Source: an uncultured Lachnospiraceae bacterium (lineage in GTDB: Bacteria; Bacillota; Clostridia; Lachnospirales; Lachnospiraceae). From it: a DNA stretch of 64,000 nt. The stretch's first letter is position 1. Each line of letters opens with the position of its first letter. The stretch is taken from contig CANQDW010000004.1 of NCBI GenBank assembly GCA_947593975.1, forward strand, positions 1-64,000, given 5' to 3'. Position numbers and translations under genes: made by a program. The notes beneath the pieces are model-generated. The model had not been told where the DNA came from. It saw nothing but the letters and a program-made list of their open reading frames with translations, and ran no database searches. This document shows, one piece after another, positions 47,808 through 58,759 of the stretch.

Positions 47808-47896
47808 CACGACATAGTTTTGACATATTTATAACACAATTTTACAATATTCTTATTTAGATTGTGATATTTGTCAGTATTAAAGGATGTGGATAT

Positions 47897-49402
47897 ATGT
47901 ATCATATAGAAAAACAGCATGCAAAAGGAAAGCTCCATGCCATAGAGAGGATTACCGGACTGTTGGACCATAACTCGTTTCGGGAGATACAGTCCGGAGT
48001 AACTAACCTTGAAGAAACGTTCGGGATAAGTCCCGGACAGTTTCCTTATGACGGAGTTATAACCGGATACGGAAGCATTAACGGAAGAAAAGTATTTATA
48101 TATTCGGAAGATTTTACCGTGATAGGCGGAACGCTCGGAAAGCAGCACGGTTATAAGATCGCCAATGTTATAAAGCTTGCGATAGAGAACCGCTGCCCGA
48201 TAATCGGTATTAATGATTCGGGCGGGGCAAGGATACAAGAAGGCGTCAACGCGCTCGCGGGATACGGAGAGATATTCTATTACAATACCCTTGCGTCGGG
48301 TTATATTCCGCAGATATCGATCATAGCGGGCAACTGCGCCGGCGGCGCGGTATATTCTCCGGGTATTACCGATTTTATATTTGTTATCGACAGCATAAGC
48401 CAGATGTATGTTACCGGACCGAAAGTTATAAAAAGCGTAACGAATGAAGATATAACGTCGGAAGAGCTTGGCGGCGCGGCAGTGCACGCATCGCAGAGCG
48501 GAGTTGCGCATTTTTACTGCAGGAATGAGCAGAGCTGCTTTAAAAAAGTAAAGAAGCTTTTGGATACGATCCCGCAGTATTACGGCGATAAGAGTAACAG
48601 CGCGCCGAATTTTACGGATTATGAGACCAATTCGGTATTCCAGTACGAGATGAACAGTATAATCCCCGCCGAAAGAAACCGCGCGTACAATATTAAAGAA
48701 GTGATAAAACTTCTTGCGGACGAGAATTCTTTTATAGAGGTTATGAGGGATTTTGCGAAAAATATCGTAGTAGGCTTCGGAAAGATAAAAGGGATCACGG
48801 TTGGATTTGTTGCAAACCAGCCGAATTTTGCCGCGGGCGCGCTTGACTGCGACGCAAGCGACAAAGGAGCCAGGTTTATAAGATACTGCGATGCGTATGA
48901 TATACCGCTGATCACGCTTACGGACGTTCCGGGATTCCTTCCGGGAAGCGGACAGGAAAAGAAAGGCATCATACGCCACGGTGCAAAACTTCTGTACGCT
49001 TATTCGGAGGCGACGACGACCAAACTTAACGTAATACTCAGAAAAGCCTACGGGGGCGCATATATCGCTATGTGCAGCAAACATCTGAGGGCAGATTTCG
49101 TATATGCGTGGCCTAATGCGGAGATTGCCGTTATGGGCGCTGAGGGCGCGGTTGACATATTATTTGCGAAAGCAATGAAAAATATTGAAGATCCTGATGA
49201 GCGCGAACAGTTCAGAAAGGAAAAGATTGCCGAATACAATCGTGATTTTATGAGTTCAAGGGTAGCTTCGATGCAGGGGTATATCGATGAGGTCATTAAA
49301 CCTGAAGCTACAAGGGAGAGGCTTTATGCCGATCTTTTGATGCTTGCCGACAAGAGAGAGATAACTTCGGTCGCAAAGAAGCACGGCAATATACCATTAT
49401 AA
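47897..49402 (+). CDS. Acyl-CoA carboxylase beta-type carboxyltransferase
   Basis: RITGLLDHNSFREI; NDSGGARIQEGVNALAGYGEIF; DVPGFLPGSGQEKKGIIRHGAKLLYAYSEATTTKLNVILRKAYGGAY. Confidence 0.9.
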   Translation: MYHIEKQHAKGKLHAIERITGLLDHNSFREIQSGVTNLEETFGISPGQFPYDGVITGYGSINGRKVFIYSEDFTVIGGTLGKQHGYKIANVIKLAIENRCPIIGINDSGGARIQEGVNALAGYGEIFYYNTLASGYIPQISIIAGNCAGGAVYSPGITDFIFVIDSISQMYVTGPKVIKSVTNEDITSEELGGAAVHASQSGVAHFYCRNEQSCFKKVKKLLDTIPQYYGDKSNSAPNFTDYETNSVFQYEMNSIIPAERNRAYNIKEVIKLLADENSFIEVMRDFAKNIVVGFGKIKGITVGFVANQPNFAAGALDCDASDKGARFIRYCDAYDIPLITLTDVPGFLPGSGQEKKGIIRHGAKLLYAYSEATTTKLNVILRKAYGGAYIAMCSKHLRADFVYAWPNAEIAVMGAEGAVDILFAKAMKNIEDPDEREQFRKEKIAEYNRDFMSSRVASMQGYIDEVIKPEATRERLYADLLMLADKREITSVAKKHGNIPL

Positions 49403-49432
49403 TAAAAAATATGTAAGAGAGGATTTCATATA

Positions 49433-50881
49433 ATGATTTTTTCAACTTATCAGTTTATATTGATATTTCTCCCAACGGTATTTGTAGTATACTTTACGCT
49501 AAATCACTTTAAATTTATACAAATGGCCAAAATCTGGCTTATAGTGGCTTCATTTTACTTTTACTCTCAGGGCAGCCCGGATTTCTTCCCGTTCTTTATG
49601 GGAAGCGTATTGGGAAATTATATACTTGGAACGACGATGAGCCGTATGAAAGAGGACAGGCTTAAGCTTGAGAGAAGGCTCCTCCTTATTGTCGGCATAC
49701 TTGCCAACGTGGCTCTTTTGGGATATTACAAGTATACGGACTTTTTTATATCTAATTATAATTTTATTACGGGATCGGATTATGCGCTTAAGCATATTAT
49801 CCTTCCTATAGGAATATCGTTTTTCACATTTCAGCTTATCGCATTTCTTGTCGATTCATACAGGGGAGAGACGGAAGAATATGACATCGTAAATTATCTG
49901 CTGTTTATTACTTTCTTCCCTCAGCTTATAGTAGGACCTATCATCCATCATAAGGAAGTAGTGCCTCAGTTCGCGGACGTAAGGAACCAGAGGATCAATT
50001 ATGATAACGTTGCCAAGGGTCTGTTTATATTTTCGATAGGCTGCGCAAAGAAAATGCTGCTTGCGGATCCCCTTACGACCAACGCGGAACATTTCTTTAA
50101 TAACCTTGACGCCCTTACGGCTGCGGGAACGCTTAAATTTCTGAATTCCTGGTTTTATTCGCTGGAGTATACGGTCTCGTATTATTTTGACCTTTCTGGT
50201 TATGCGGATATGGCTATAGGGCTTGGGCTTATGTTTAACATCGTCATCCCCCAGAACTTTAATTCGCCTTACAAGGCTAAGGATTTCCAGGAATACTGGC
50301 AGAGATGGCATATCACGCTGTCGCGCTTCCTGGGAAATTATATATTCAGGAATGTATATAAAAGGAACGTAAAGTGGCGTAATTATTATGTCGCTACAAT
50401 GGTTACGTTTTTTGTATCCGGTTTCTGGCACGGCGCCGGCTGGACGTTTGTAGTCTGGGGAATAGTAAACGGAATACTTGTATGCATAGGAAGCTACAGG
50501 AACAGGAAGAATAAGAAGACGCCGGTATGGCTCGGAGTTCCGCTTACATTTATACTGGCTATACTGACCCGTGTGCTTTTCGTTTCCAATACGTTTACCG
50601 ACGCGTGGGAAGTATATAAGGGAATGATAAACTTTGCGTCGCTCGGGCATGGCATAAGCGGTGTGTTCCATACCGTGGCAACTTTCATTGGCAACCACAA
50701 GTCCATAGGACTTACATGCCTTATCGGATTGTTCATATGCTGGTTTATGCCGAATACGAAAAGTATTTCGGATAAGTTCGATACAAAAAAATGGTATTAT
50801 CTGATATATCCGGCAATACTTTTGGCAATATGTATATTTAAGATGGATAAAGTAGTACAATTCCTTTATTTCCAGTTCTAA
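49433..50881 (+). CDS. MBOAT O-acyltransferase (AlgI-like)
   Basis: FFPQLIVGPIIHHKEVVPQF; YWQRWHITLSRFLGNYIF; FFVSGFWHGAGWTFVVWG. Confidence 0.92.
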   Translation: MIFSTYQFILIFLPTVFVVYFTLNHFKFIQMAKIWLIVASFYFYSQGSPDFFPFFMGSVLGNYILGTTMSRMKEDRLKLERRLLLIVGILANVALLGYYKYTDFFISNYNFITGSDYALKHIILPIGISFFTFQLIAFLVDSYRGETEEYDIVNYLLFITFFPQLIVGPIIHHKEVVPQFADVRNQRINYDNVAKGLFIFSIGCAKKMLLADPLTTNAEHFFNNLDALTAAGTLKFLNSWFYSLEYTVSYYFDLSGYADMAIGLGLMFNIVIPQNFNSPYKAKDFQEYWQRWHITLSRFLGNYIFRNVYKRNVKWRNYYVATMVTFFVSGFWHGAGWTFVVWGIVNGILVCIGSYRNRKNKKTPVWLGVPLTFILAILTRVLFVSNTFTDAWEVYKGMINFASLGHGISGVFHTVATFIGNHKSIGLTCLIGLFICWFMPNTKSISDKFDTKKWYYLIYPAILLAICIFKMDKVVQFLYFQF

Positions 50882-50915
50882 CTGATATACGGATAAAGGA
50901 GATTGGAGGAAAGTG

Positions 50916-52229
50916 ATGAAAAGCTCTAAAAAATGGGTCCTGACTTTTATGACGCTTATGATCTTAGTGCTCGTATTTATCTGCACCGTGAATTATGTCG
51001 TTGACCCTTACGGATATTTCCGCTTCCAGGGCGGCAATTATTTTGAGTTAAACGACGATTATTATACACGCGTCCTTAAAGCGGAGAGGATTAAAAATTA
51101 TGCGGATGAGTATGACGCATACATAATAGGCGGTTCAAAAGCAAGCGGTATAAGGGCGGACAAATTATCCGAGATCGACGGATACAGATATTATAATTCT
51201 TATATACAGTCGGGTAATTTCGAAGAATATGAGAAGTATATTAATTATATTTTTGAAAATGATAAGGATGTTAAGAAAATATTTCTGCACCTCAGCAGTA
51301 TTGAGGTAAAAGCTTATTCGAGACAGCATCTGGGAGACACGTACAAAACGCCGGCGCAGGTAGATGGGCGTTCTAAGGCGGCGGAAGTCCTTCGTATGCT
51401 TTTTAAGAATCTTAAAGTAAGCGTCCAGGAGATAAAAAAGGCGGCGGAGCATAAGACGAATCCGGTGGCTTATCCGGAACTGCCGAGCGGCGAGAGGAAC
51501 CTCGGCAAATACTATGACGCGGTAAAGATCGATAAAGAGTGGTTTAAAGAGCGTTATGTAATGAAAGACTACGATAAAAGCATTAAGGAACTGTTTGAAG
51601 GAAAACGCGAACAGTCGGATAATATGCAGCTGTGCCTTGATACCTTAAGGCGGATAAAAGCTGCATGTGATGAAAGAGGCGTTGAGCTTTTCGTTGTGTT
51701 CGGGCCTTCGTTTATTACGGAAATGGCTGTTTTTGACGGTCCGCAGTTCTGGAATTATTACGGTGAAGTCGTTAATATAGTAGGAGACGTATGGGATTTC
51801 AGCGACTATAACGATATAATGTTAAATCCGTATAATTTTTATAATAATCTTCACTTTTTCTATGACGTAGGGGAAGTGATGCTCGGCACGATAGAAAATA
51901 ACAGCAGGCAGTATAAAGGGGATGCGGATTCGCCTTTCGGTACCTTTGGATATCATGTGTATGCGGACGCCGCGGAGTGCGCTGCCGATACTTCCGGACT
52001 TGCGGTAACTGTGCCGGAATATATAAAGCATAGGCAGGAATGTTACAATATACTCAAAAACGAATATATGTCCACGGGAACGATAGCGCTCAGGTCTTAT
52101 GAGGATAAGAGCAATGTTGTTTCGGGAAGCAGATATTTTACAAGCCCCGAGCTTAAGGCAAGGGAAGGTACGAGCGACGATACCGAGCATATCTACGAAC
52201 AGACAAAGAATAATTATAAAGACAAATGA
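50916..52229 (+). CDS. Exported SGNH/DltD-like partner of MBOAT (hypothetical)
   Basis: N-terminal TM; DAYIIGGSKASGIRAD; follows MBOAT gene. Confidence 0.6.
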   Translation: MKSSKKWVLTFMTLMILVLVFICTVNYVVDPYGYFRFQGGNYFELNDDYYTRVLKAERIKNYADEYDAYIIGGSKASGIRADKLSEIDGYRYYNSYIQSGNFEEYEKYINYIFENDKDVKKIFLHLSSIEVKAYSRQHLGDTYKTPAQVDGRSKAAEVLRMLFKNLKVSVQEIKKAAEHKTNPVAYPELPSGERNLGKYYDAVKIDKEWFKERYVMKDYDKSIKELFEGKREQSDNMQLCLDTLRRIKAACDERGVELFVVFGPSFITEMAVFDGPQFWNYYGEVVNIVGDVWDFSDYNDIMLNPYNFYNNLHFFYDVGEVMLGTIENNSRQYKGDADSPFGTFGYHVYADAAECAADTSGLAVTVPEYIKHRQECYNILKNEYMSTGTIALRSYEDKSNVVSGSRYFTSPELKAREGTSDDTEHIYEQTKNNYKDK

Positions 52230-52282
52230 TATATAATATATTATAATCTGAATTGTATCTGCTGTTTTATGGAGGTCATGAC

Positions 52283-54781
52283 ATGACGGAAGATTTTATT
52301 TGTAAGGATTATCGTTTTGATAACGCGGTATTTAGCGGGATATTCCAAGTGCCTTGCGGGTTTAAGCCCGATAAGGTGTATTTTAAAGACATCAAAAACA
52401 ACAGATACTGCTATGACGTGTCATATGGCCCGGGCGAAAATGATAATGAATATTATATAAGCGTTGATTGTGAAAATGCCACATTCCATTCGGGAACGTG
52501 GCATCCTGTTATGGAAGGGAACGGCCAAAAACAGTATTTCTTTTTCTACAGGAGTATGAAAAATGAAAAAAAGCAGGCGAAGATGCTGAAACTTTCAAAG
52601 GATACCCTCTTTTTTGAACCTTCTTTAAGATATCATTATATGGCGGCGATCGATAAAGATTCCCTTTTTACTTTAAGAAAATGGAGAAATAAGGCAAAAA
52701 GCGTAAGAAAGACTTATGTATATATCAAAAGTTATGAAAGCTTGGGAATGAAAGTAAGGTTTAACCTTATAGAAAGCGGATTAAAACCCGCAAAACAGGC
52801 CGAGCTTTGGCTTTGGAATAAGAATATCAGGGAAGTATACCGTATTACCCTTAATTCCAAGGATATAAACAACCTGAGTTTTGAAGTGGATTTTACCGAT
52901 TTTTACGATAAATACGGAAAAGAGATAATCAGGCAATGGGATGTTTTCCTTGCCTGCAACAGAGGCGGGGCTTATTATCAGTCGAGGATAGTTTTAAAGG
53001 ACGATAAAAAATATGCGAATAATGTTGCCGTGCAGAGCAGCGACGACAGCGACCGGTATATATTTAACCTGCCGGATACGGATAAGGACGGCGTCGTGCT
53101 GTCGGCGTTCCAGATGTTTTTTGACGGGATACTCAGGCTATGCGTAAAGACCGTGCAGCCGGTATATATGTACCGCGGGGTATACAGGGAATGTGTCGAG
53201 TCGTTTTTTATGAAAGACGGGATACTTAACATAAAGATCAGATGCATGAATTCGGAATTTTCGGACAGAAGGCTTATAATAAGGCATAAAACAGGCGGCG
53301 CGGATACTTTGGGCGAAGATGTCTGCGAATATAAGCCTACAAGCGTAGAAAACACGATAGGCGGAAAAATACTGACATTTACGATAGACTGCCGCAGCAT
53401 TAAATGGACCCCTCCGAGATACGAGATCATCCTTCTTGCTGCGAAGGGCAAAAATGAATATGAATTCCGGCTCGTCGGAAGCGGAAAGAAGTTTGACAGG
53501 CTGCTTACTTCCGTGTATAAAAACATGTATACTACAGATGAAGAATATCTTATATATCCTACGAGGACGATAAGCGGCAAGATAGTTATGGAGTGCAGGC
53601 AGAAAAGCAGGTACGATCTTAAAAAATACCGTACGAATGAAAAGATCGCATCGGTCGTTTATTTCCTGTTAATGCCTTTCTACAAGTGTAAGAAGAATTT
53701 TCTCTTCTTTGAAAAGTTCTGTACCGCGGCTCAGGATAACGCATATTATATGTTCAGATATTTTGTCCATAAGAAGAACAGGAGGATAAGGCCGCTTTAT
53801 ATAATTGAGAAGGACAGGCCTGTCTATAATGAACTAAAGGCGCAGTACGGCCGCAGGATAGTAGATTTTATGAGTATAAGGCATCTGATATATCTGCAGG
53901 CATCGGATCTGTTTATCTCTACCGACTCAAAACGCCACTGTTATAAATGGAGCGCGGGAAGCGTAAGGATCTTAAATATGCTTAATAATAAAAAAGCGGT
54001 ATTTTTGCAGCACGGAGTGCTTGGTTTTAAGCGGGTGGACAATATCTATGGCAAGCAGTACGCAAACCGCTCGGATCTGTTTATAGTGTCTTCGGAGGAA
54101 GAAAAGGAGATCGTAACAAGATATTTCGGATATGACAAAAAGGAAGTTGCCGTTACCGGGCTTGCAAGGTGGGATAAGCTTGTATCGTCGCCGAAAAACC
54201 CGCGGGAAATATTTTATATGCCTACGTGGCGGAGCTGGATCACCGAACTTAGCGATGAAGAATTTGTGAAAACGGATTACTTCAGAGCGTACGCAGAGAT
54301 ACTTAATTCGAAAGAACTTTCGGATATACTGGAAAAAAACGACCTGTATATGCTGTTTTGCTTTCATCCGAAGTTCAGGAACTATATGCATCTGCTTGAT
54401 GTGAACAAAAAAAGGATAAAGATGATAAGCTATGATGATGATATAAGGATAAATAAGCTGCTTATGGAGTGCAGTATGTTTATAACGGATTATTCCAGCG
54501 CGTCATGGGATGTTTATTATATGGATAAACCGGTATTGTTTTACCAGTTTGACTATGAGAAGTATAACGAGAGACAAGGGTCATATATTAATATGGAGAG
54601 AGGATTGGCAGGCGATCGGGTTACGGATTTTGACGGCTTTATAAAGAAGCTTTCAAATGCTGCGGAATGCGGCTTCGTAAGGGATCCGGGCTCTGACGGT
54701 ATGATCGCGGAGCATCTGCCGGCAAAGAGGGGCGGTCATAGAAAGAGGATATATGAGGAAATAACCAAAAGATTCTTATGA
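52283..54781 (+). CDS. CDP-glycerol glycerophosphotransferase-domain protein
   Basis: FLQHGVLGFKRVDNIYG; YMPTWRSW; FITDYSSASWDVYYMDKPVLFYQFD. Confidence 0.85.
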   Translation: MTEDFICKDYRFDNAVFSGIFQVPCGFKPDKVYFKDIKNNRYCYDVSYGPGENDNEYYISVDCENATFHSGTWHPVMEGNGQKQYFFFYRSMKNEKKQAKMLKLSKDTLFFEPSLRYHYMAAIDKDSLFTLRKWRNKAKSVRKTYVYIKSYESLGMKVRFNLIESGLKPAKQAELWLWNKNIREVYRITLNSKDINNLSFEVDFTDFYDKYGKEIIRQWDVFLACNRGGAYYQSRIVLKDDKKYANNVAVQSSDDSDRYIFNLPDTDKDGVVLSAFQMFFDGILRLCVKTVQPVYMYRGVYRECVESFFMKDGILNIKIRCMNSEFSDRRLIIRHKTGGADTLGEDVCEYKPTSVENTIGGKILTFTIDCRSIKWTPPRYEIILLAAKGKNEYEFRLVGSGKKFDRLLTSVYKNMYTTDEEYLIYPTRTISGKIVMECRQKSRYDLKKYRTNEKIASVVYFLLMPFYKCKKNFLFFEKFCTAAQDNAYYMFRYFVHKKNRRIRPLYIIEKDRPVYNELKAQYGRRIVDFMSIRHLIYLQASDLFISTDSKRHCYKWSAGSVRILNMLNNKKAVFLQHGVLGFKRVDNIYGKQYANRSDLFIVSSEEEKEIVTRYFGYDKKEVAVTGLARWDKLVSSPKNPREIFYMPTWRSWITELSDEEFVKTDYFRAYAEILNSKELSDILEKNDLYMLFCFHPKFRNYMHLLDVNKKRIKMISYDDDIRINKLLMECSMFITDYSSASWDVYYMDKPVLFYQFDYEKYNERQGSYINMERGLAGDRVTDFDGFIKKLSNAAECGFVRDPGSDGMIAEHLPAKRGGHRKRIYEEITKRFL

Positions 54782-54793
54782 CGTCGACTTAAT

Positions 54794-54822
54794 TTGACTT
54801 TAATGTAAACTATTGGTATAAT
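54794..54822 (+). promoter_or_regulatory. Promoter TTGACT-17-TATAAT
   Basis: Seen directly upstream of the GTG at 54858. Confidence 0.7.
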
Positions 54823-54857
54823 TGCTGTGTTTATTATGTAAATAGGAGGCATAGTCT

Positions 54858-57122
54858 GTGGATATTAGCGTTATTGTACCTTATCACGGAGAGAAAACAT
54901 ATCTTAAAGACTGTCTGGATAGTCTCAGGGAACAGAGTTTTAAGGATTTTGAAGTTATCCTTGTGGTTTCCGAGGCTGATATTCCCGAAGATTTAGTGGA
55001 TATTTATCAGACTGATATAAACTTAAAATGTTTAAGCTGTGAAAAAAGCGGAGTAGCGGCGGCAAGGAATAAAGGGATGTCAGCGGCGGAAGGAACATAT
55101 GTGACATTCGTTGACTGTGACGATTATCTGGATGTCAGATGTCTTCAGAGATTACATGAATTATGCGTAGCCGACTGCTGCGATCTGATGTTTGGAAAGA
55201 TTGAAAATACCTGGTATAAGAGAAGCATTTATCTTGATAATGCGGAATCTGCGCCTGATGAGAGCGGAGACGGCGGTTCCGATGAAGAAAACGGCGGAGA
55301 CGACGAACAGGGCAGACAGTTCCTTTTCTTTATAGAAGCGGGGGACAGCGAAGAAGTAATAAGACAAAAGCGCGCCGAAGCCGCTAACAGGTATCTTATA
55401 ACCAGACGCAAATCAATGCAGAATATAACTGCGCTGGGAATCCTATTTAAAAGGGAGTTTTTGACAGATAACGGCATAACTTTTGACGAGACGCTTAAAT
55501 ATTACTCTGACTGGCCGTTTTTATGCAGGGCGCTTGATCTGGCGGAAAAATGCGACGGGGACAAGGAAGCGGTATATTTAAAAAGGACGCATAACGACCC
55601 GATACATTCGCCGTCTCTTATCCAGGATATAGGAAAGAAAGATTTTGAATACAGGATGGAGGCTTATGAGCGCTCAAGAGATAGTATAGAAGGAAAATCG
55701 CCGTATACAAGAGCGTATATGGATAACAAGCTTATACAGTATTTTGCGTCTGATGTCGCGCCGGAGATAAGAAAGAACGAGGATAAAACCTGGCGTAAGA
55801 AAAGGATGCCGGTGATAAGGGAATATATATCGGCTATGGACGCTAAGGTTATTAAAGGCGCGGGCATGTACAGAAGAAGGCTTTCTTCCGCCCTTATCGC
55901 AAATGATGTTAAGAAGCTCTGCAGGCTTTCACGCAATAAGAACCTGTATAACTGGGCCGCACGGATAATAAAAGGTCCTAAGAGGCTTAAGATCATAAAA
56001 GAGTTTATGTACAGGCATGTGTACTCCGCAAAGCCGCTCATGGAAGACGTTGTGCTTTTTGAAAGCTTTTTCGGAAAGAGTTATTCCGACAGCCCGAAAT
56101 ATATTTTTGAAAAGCTTAACCAGATGTATCCGGGAAAATACAGATGCGTATGGATAATAGATAAAAAGACCCGACTTCCGTATCCCGCAAAGCAGATAAA
56201 GAGATTCAGCTTCGCGTACTTTAAATATCTTGCAAGGAGCAAATATATCGTTTTTAACAGCAGGCAGCCGAAGACCTTTATAAAAAGGAAGGGAAATGTA
56301 TTCCTTCAGACATGGCACGGAACGCCGCTTAAAAAGCTTGTATTTGATATGGAGGAAGTAGTGAGCGCTTCCCCGATGTATAAAAAGACTTTTTATATAC
56401 AGTCAAGGTCATGGGATTACCTTGTCGCAGCAAACGCATTTTCGGAGGAAGTATTTACGAGGGCGTTTGTGTATGATAAGCCTATGCTTAAGTTCGGTTA
56501 TCCGAGAAATGATATACTCCATGCGGACAATAAAGAGAGTATCGCGGCCGATATAAGAAAACGGCTGGGTATACCGGAAGGTAAGAAAGTTATACTGTAC
56601 GCGCCGACATGGCGCGACGATGAATATTACGAGTCCGGCAAATATAAGTTTGACCTTAAGTTAGATTTAAAGTATATGAAAGAAAAGCTTTCGGACGAAT
56701 ATGTCGTGATACTGAGGACGCATTATTTCATTGCGGATAATATTGATGTGACCGGACTTTCGGATTTTGTGTTCAATCTAAGCAAATATGACGATATAGC
56801 GGAGCTTTATCTTATATCCGACATACTGATAACGGACTATTCTTCGGTATTTTTTGATTATGCCAACTTAAAGAGGCCTATGCTGTTTTTCACATATGAC
56901 CTTGATAAATACAGGGATGTTTTGAGAGGATTTTATATAGATATGGAGCGGGAGCTTCCGGGACCGCTGTTGTTTACAACTAAGGAGATCGTGGATGCTA
57001 TACTTGATATCAGAACCGTAAATGGCAGATATGCCGAAATATACGATAAATTCTACGAGAGGTTCTGCGGCTGGGAAGACGGACATGCTTCGGAAAATTG
57101 TATAAAAACCGTCTTTAAGTAG
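54858..57122 (+). CDS. GT2 glycosyltransferase fused to CDP-glycerol glycerophosphotransferase
   Basis: ISVIVPYHGEKTYLKDCLDSLREQSFKDFEVI; FLQTWHGTPLKKLVFDM; ITDYSSVFFDYANLKRPMLFFTYD. Confidence 0.9.
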   Translation: MDISVIVPYHGEKTYLKDCLDSLREQSFKDFEVILVVSEADIPEDLVDIYQTDINLKCLSCEKSGVAAARNKGMSAAEGTYVTFVDCDDYLDVRCLQRLHELCVADCCDLMFGKIENTWYKRSIYLDNAESAPDESGDGGSDEENGGDDEQGRQFLFFIEAGDSEEVIRQKRAEAANRYLITRRKSMQNITALGILFKREFLTDNGITFDETLKYYSDWPFLCRALDLAEKCDGDKEAVYLKRTHNDPIHSPSLIQDIGKKDFEYRMEAYERSRDSIEGKSPYTRAYMDNKLIQYFASDVAPEIRKNEDKTWRKKRMPVIREYISAMDAKVIKGAGMYRRRLSSALIANDVKKLCRLSRNKNLYNWAARIIKGPKRLKIIKEFMYRHVYSAKPLMEDVVLFESFFGKSYSDSPKYIFEKLNQMYPGKYRCVWIIDKKTRLPYPAKQIKRFSFAYFKYLARSKYIVFNSRQPKTFIKRKGNVFLQTWHGTPLKKLVFDMEEVVSASPMYKKTFYIQSRSWDYLVAANAFSEEVFTRAFVYDKPMLKFGYPRNDILHADNKESIAADIRKRLGIPEGKKVILYAPTWRDDEYYESGKYKFDLKLDLKYMKEKLSDEYVVILRTHYFIADNIDVTGLSDFVFNLSKYDDIAELYLISDILITDYSSVFFDYANLKRPMLFFTYDLDKYRDVLRGFYIDMERELPGPLLFTTKEIVDAILDIRTVNGRYAEIYDKFYERFCGWEDGHASENCIKTVFK

Positions 57123-57142
57123 GATTTAGGAGTTAGTTTAGT

Positions 57143-57937
57143 ATGAATATTTCAGATTTACATGTAATTGCCAATTTTAAAAAGTACAGATATCTTTTAT
57201 CGCAGCTTGTGGTAAAAGATATCAAATTAAAGTACAGAAGATCTTACCTGGGTATATTGTGGACGCTTGTAGAACCGCTTCTTACAATGATAGTGCTTAC
57301 AATGGTGTTTTCTACATTTCTCGGACGAAACGGCATAAGAGGAGGACTGCCGTTTCCTGTGTATATACTTGCGGGACGTCTTTTGTACTCTTTTTTCAGC
57401 GGCGCGACAAAGGGCGCGATGAAGTCGGTAAGGTCAAGCGCGGCAATGATAAAGAAAGTGTATGTCCCAAAGTATATGTATCCTTTATCGTCCATACTGG
57501 CCAATTTTATAACCTTCCTCATATCGCTGATAGTGCTTGTGGGAGTGTCTGTGGTGCTTAAGGTGCAGCCTACGTGGTGGATGCTTGCCGCAGTGGTGCC
57601 GCTTGTGATACTGCTTATCATGACTGTGGGAGTGGGACTTATACTGTCAACCCTTTCAGTATTTTTCAGGGACCTGGAGTATCTGTGGGGCGTTGCGCTT
57701 ATGCTCATAATGTATACCTGCGCGATATTCTATGACGCGGACAGGCTCAGCAAATACAAGTGGCTGCTTAACTGCAATCCCGTATACGGTGTGATAAGGA
57801 ACTTCAGGGACTGCATAAGCGGAGTGGGATTTCATATGCCGTCTCTGATATATACGCTGGTATTTGGGATAGTTACCGCTGTAGTCGGAGTTGTGTTATT
57901 CTATAAAAGGCAGGATGAGTTTATTCTGCACTTATAA
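57143..57937 (+). CDS. tagG: Teichoic acid/polysaccharide ABC exporter permease (TagG-like)
   Basis: LVVKDIKLKYRRSYLGILWTLVEPLLTMIVLTMVFSTFLG. Confidence 0.88.
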   Translation: MNISDLHVIANFKKYRYLLSQLVVKDIKLKYRRSYLGILWTLVEPLLTMIVLTMVFSTFLGRNGIRGGLPFPVYILAGRLLYSFFSGATKGAMKSVRSSAAMIKKVYVPKYMYPLSSILANFITFLISLIVLVGVSVVLKVQPTWWMLAAVVPLVILLIMTVGVGLILSTLSVFFRDLEYLWGVALMLIMYTCAIFYDADRLSKYKWLLNCNPVYGVIRNFRDCISGVGFHMPSLIYTLVFGIVTAVVGVVLFYKRQDEFILHL

Positions 57938-57976
57938 TGTACTTAAGTATGGATTTTTATACGGAATGGAGTAAGG

Positions 57977-58759
57977 ATGAAAAAAAAGATTGCCATAAAA
58001 GCCGAAAATGTCGGTATGAGGTTTAACTTAAGCGCTGACAAAGTGGATAACTTAAAAGAATATTTTATCAGATTTGTAAAGAGGAGCATAACTTTCAAGG
58101 AATTTTGGGCGCTTAAGAATGTAAGCTTTACCGTGGAGAAAGGCGACAGGGTTGCAATCCTTGGTTATAACGGCGCGGGAAAGAGCACGCTTCTTAAAGT
58201 TATTGCGGGAGTGTTAAAGCCCACCGAAGGAAGCGTGAAAACTTACGGCAGGGTAGTGCCGCTTTTGGAACTCGGAGCGGGATTTGACCCGCAGTATACG
58301 GGAGCCGAAAATATATATCTGTACGGGGCGATACTCGGACATACGAAGGAGTTCATAGAAGAAAGATACGACAGTATAGTTGAGTTTTCCGAACTCGGGG
58401 ATTTTATAAATGTGCCGGTTAAAAATTATTCGTCGGGAATGAAATCAAGGCTTGGTTTTTCGATAGCTACTGTTGTAGAACCGGAAATACTCATACTTGA
58501 TGAAGTGCTTTCGGTAGGCGACGTAAAGTTCAGGAAGAAATGCATGAAATATATAAATCAGATGATGGATGGCGGAGTCACGGTACTGTTTGTGTCGCAC
58601 TCGGTAAACCAGGTAAGGAAAGTGTGCAATAAGGGGATCTTTCTTGACCATGGCGAAGTAACGTTCGCGGGAGACCTTGAGAAAGCTATTGAGATATATG
58701 AAAGCGACGAACAGTACGGAAAGTCGAAAAAAAGAAGGAGGAGGCTTAACAGGCTATGA
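57977..58759 (+). CDS. tagH: Teichoic acid/polysaccharide ABC exporter ATPase (TagH-like)
   Basis: GYNGAGKSTLLKVIAGVLKPTEGSV; YSSGMKSRLGFSIA; ILILDEVLSVGD. Confidence 0.88.
   Translation: MKKKIAIKAENVGMRFNLSADKVDNLKEYFIRFVKRSITFKEFWALKNVSFTVEKGDRVAILGYNGAGKSTLLKVIAGVLKPTEGSVKTYGRVVPLLELGAGFDPQYTGAENIYLYGAILGHTKEFIEERYDSIVEFSELGDFINVPVKNYSSGMKSRLGFSIATVVEPEILILDEVLSVGDVKFRKKCMKYINQMMDGGVTVLFVSHSVNQVRKVCNKGIFLDHGEVTFAGDLEKAIEIYESDEQYGKSKKRRRRLNRL

Noticed and set aside
47804-49084. 426-aa minus-strand ORF opposite the carboxyltransferase
   Set aside because: Low-complexity antisense shadow of a well-supported plus-strand gene; no domain or RBS
49856-50986. 376-aa minus-strand ORF opposite the MBOAT gene
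   Set aside because: Antisense shadow; composition atypical and plus-strand protein is clearly real
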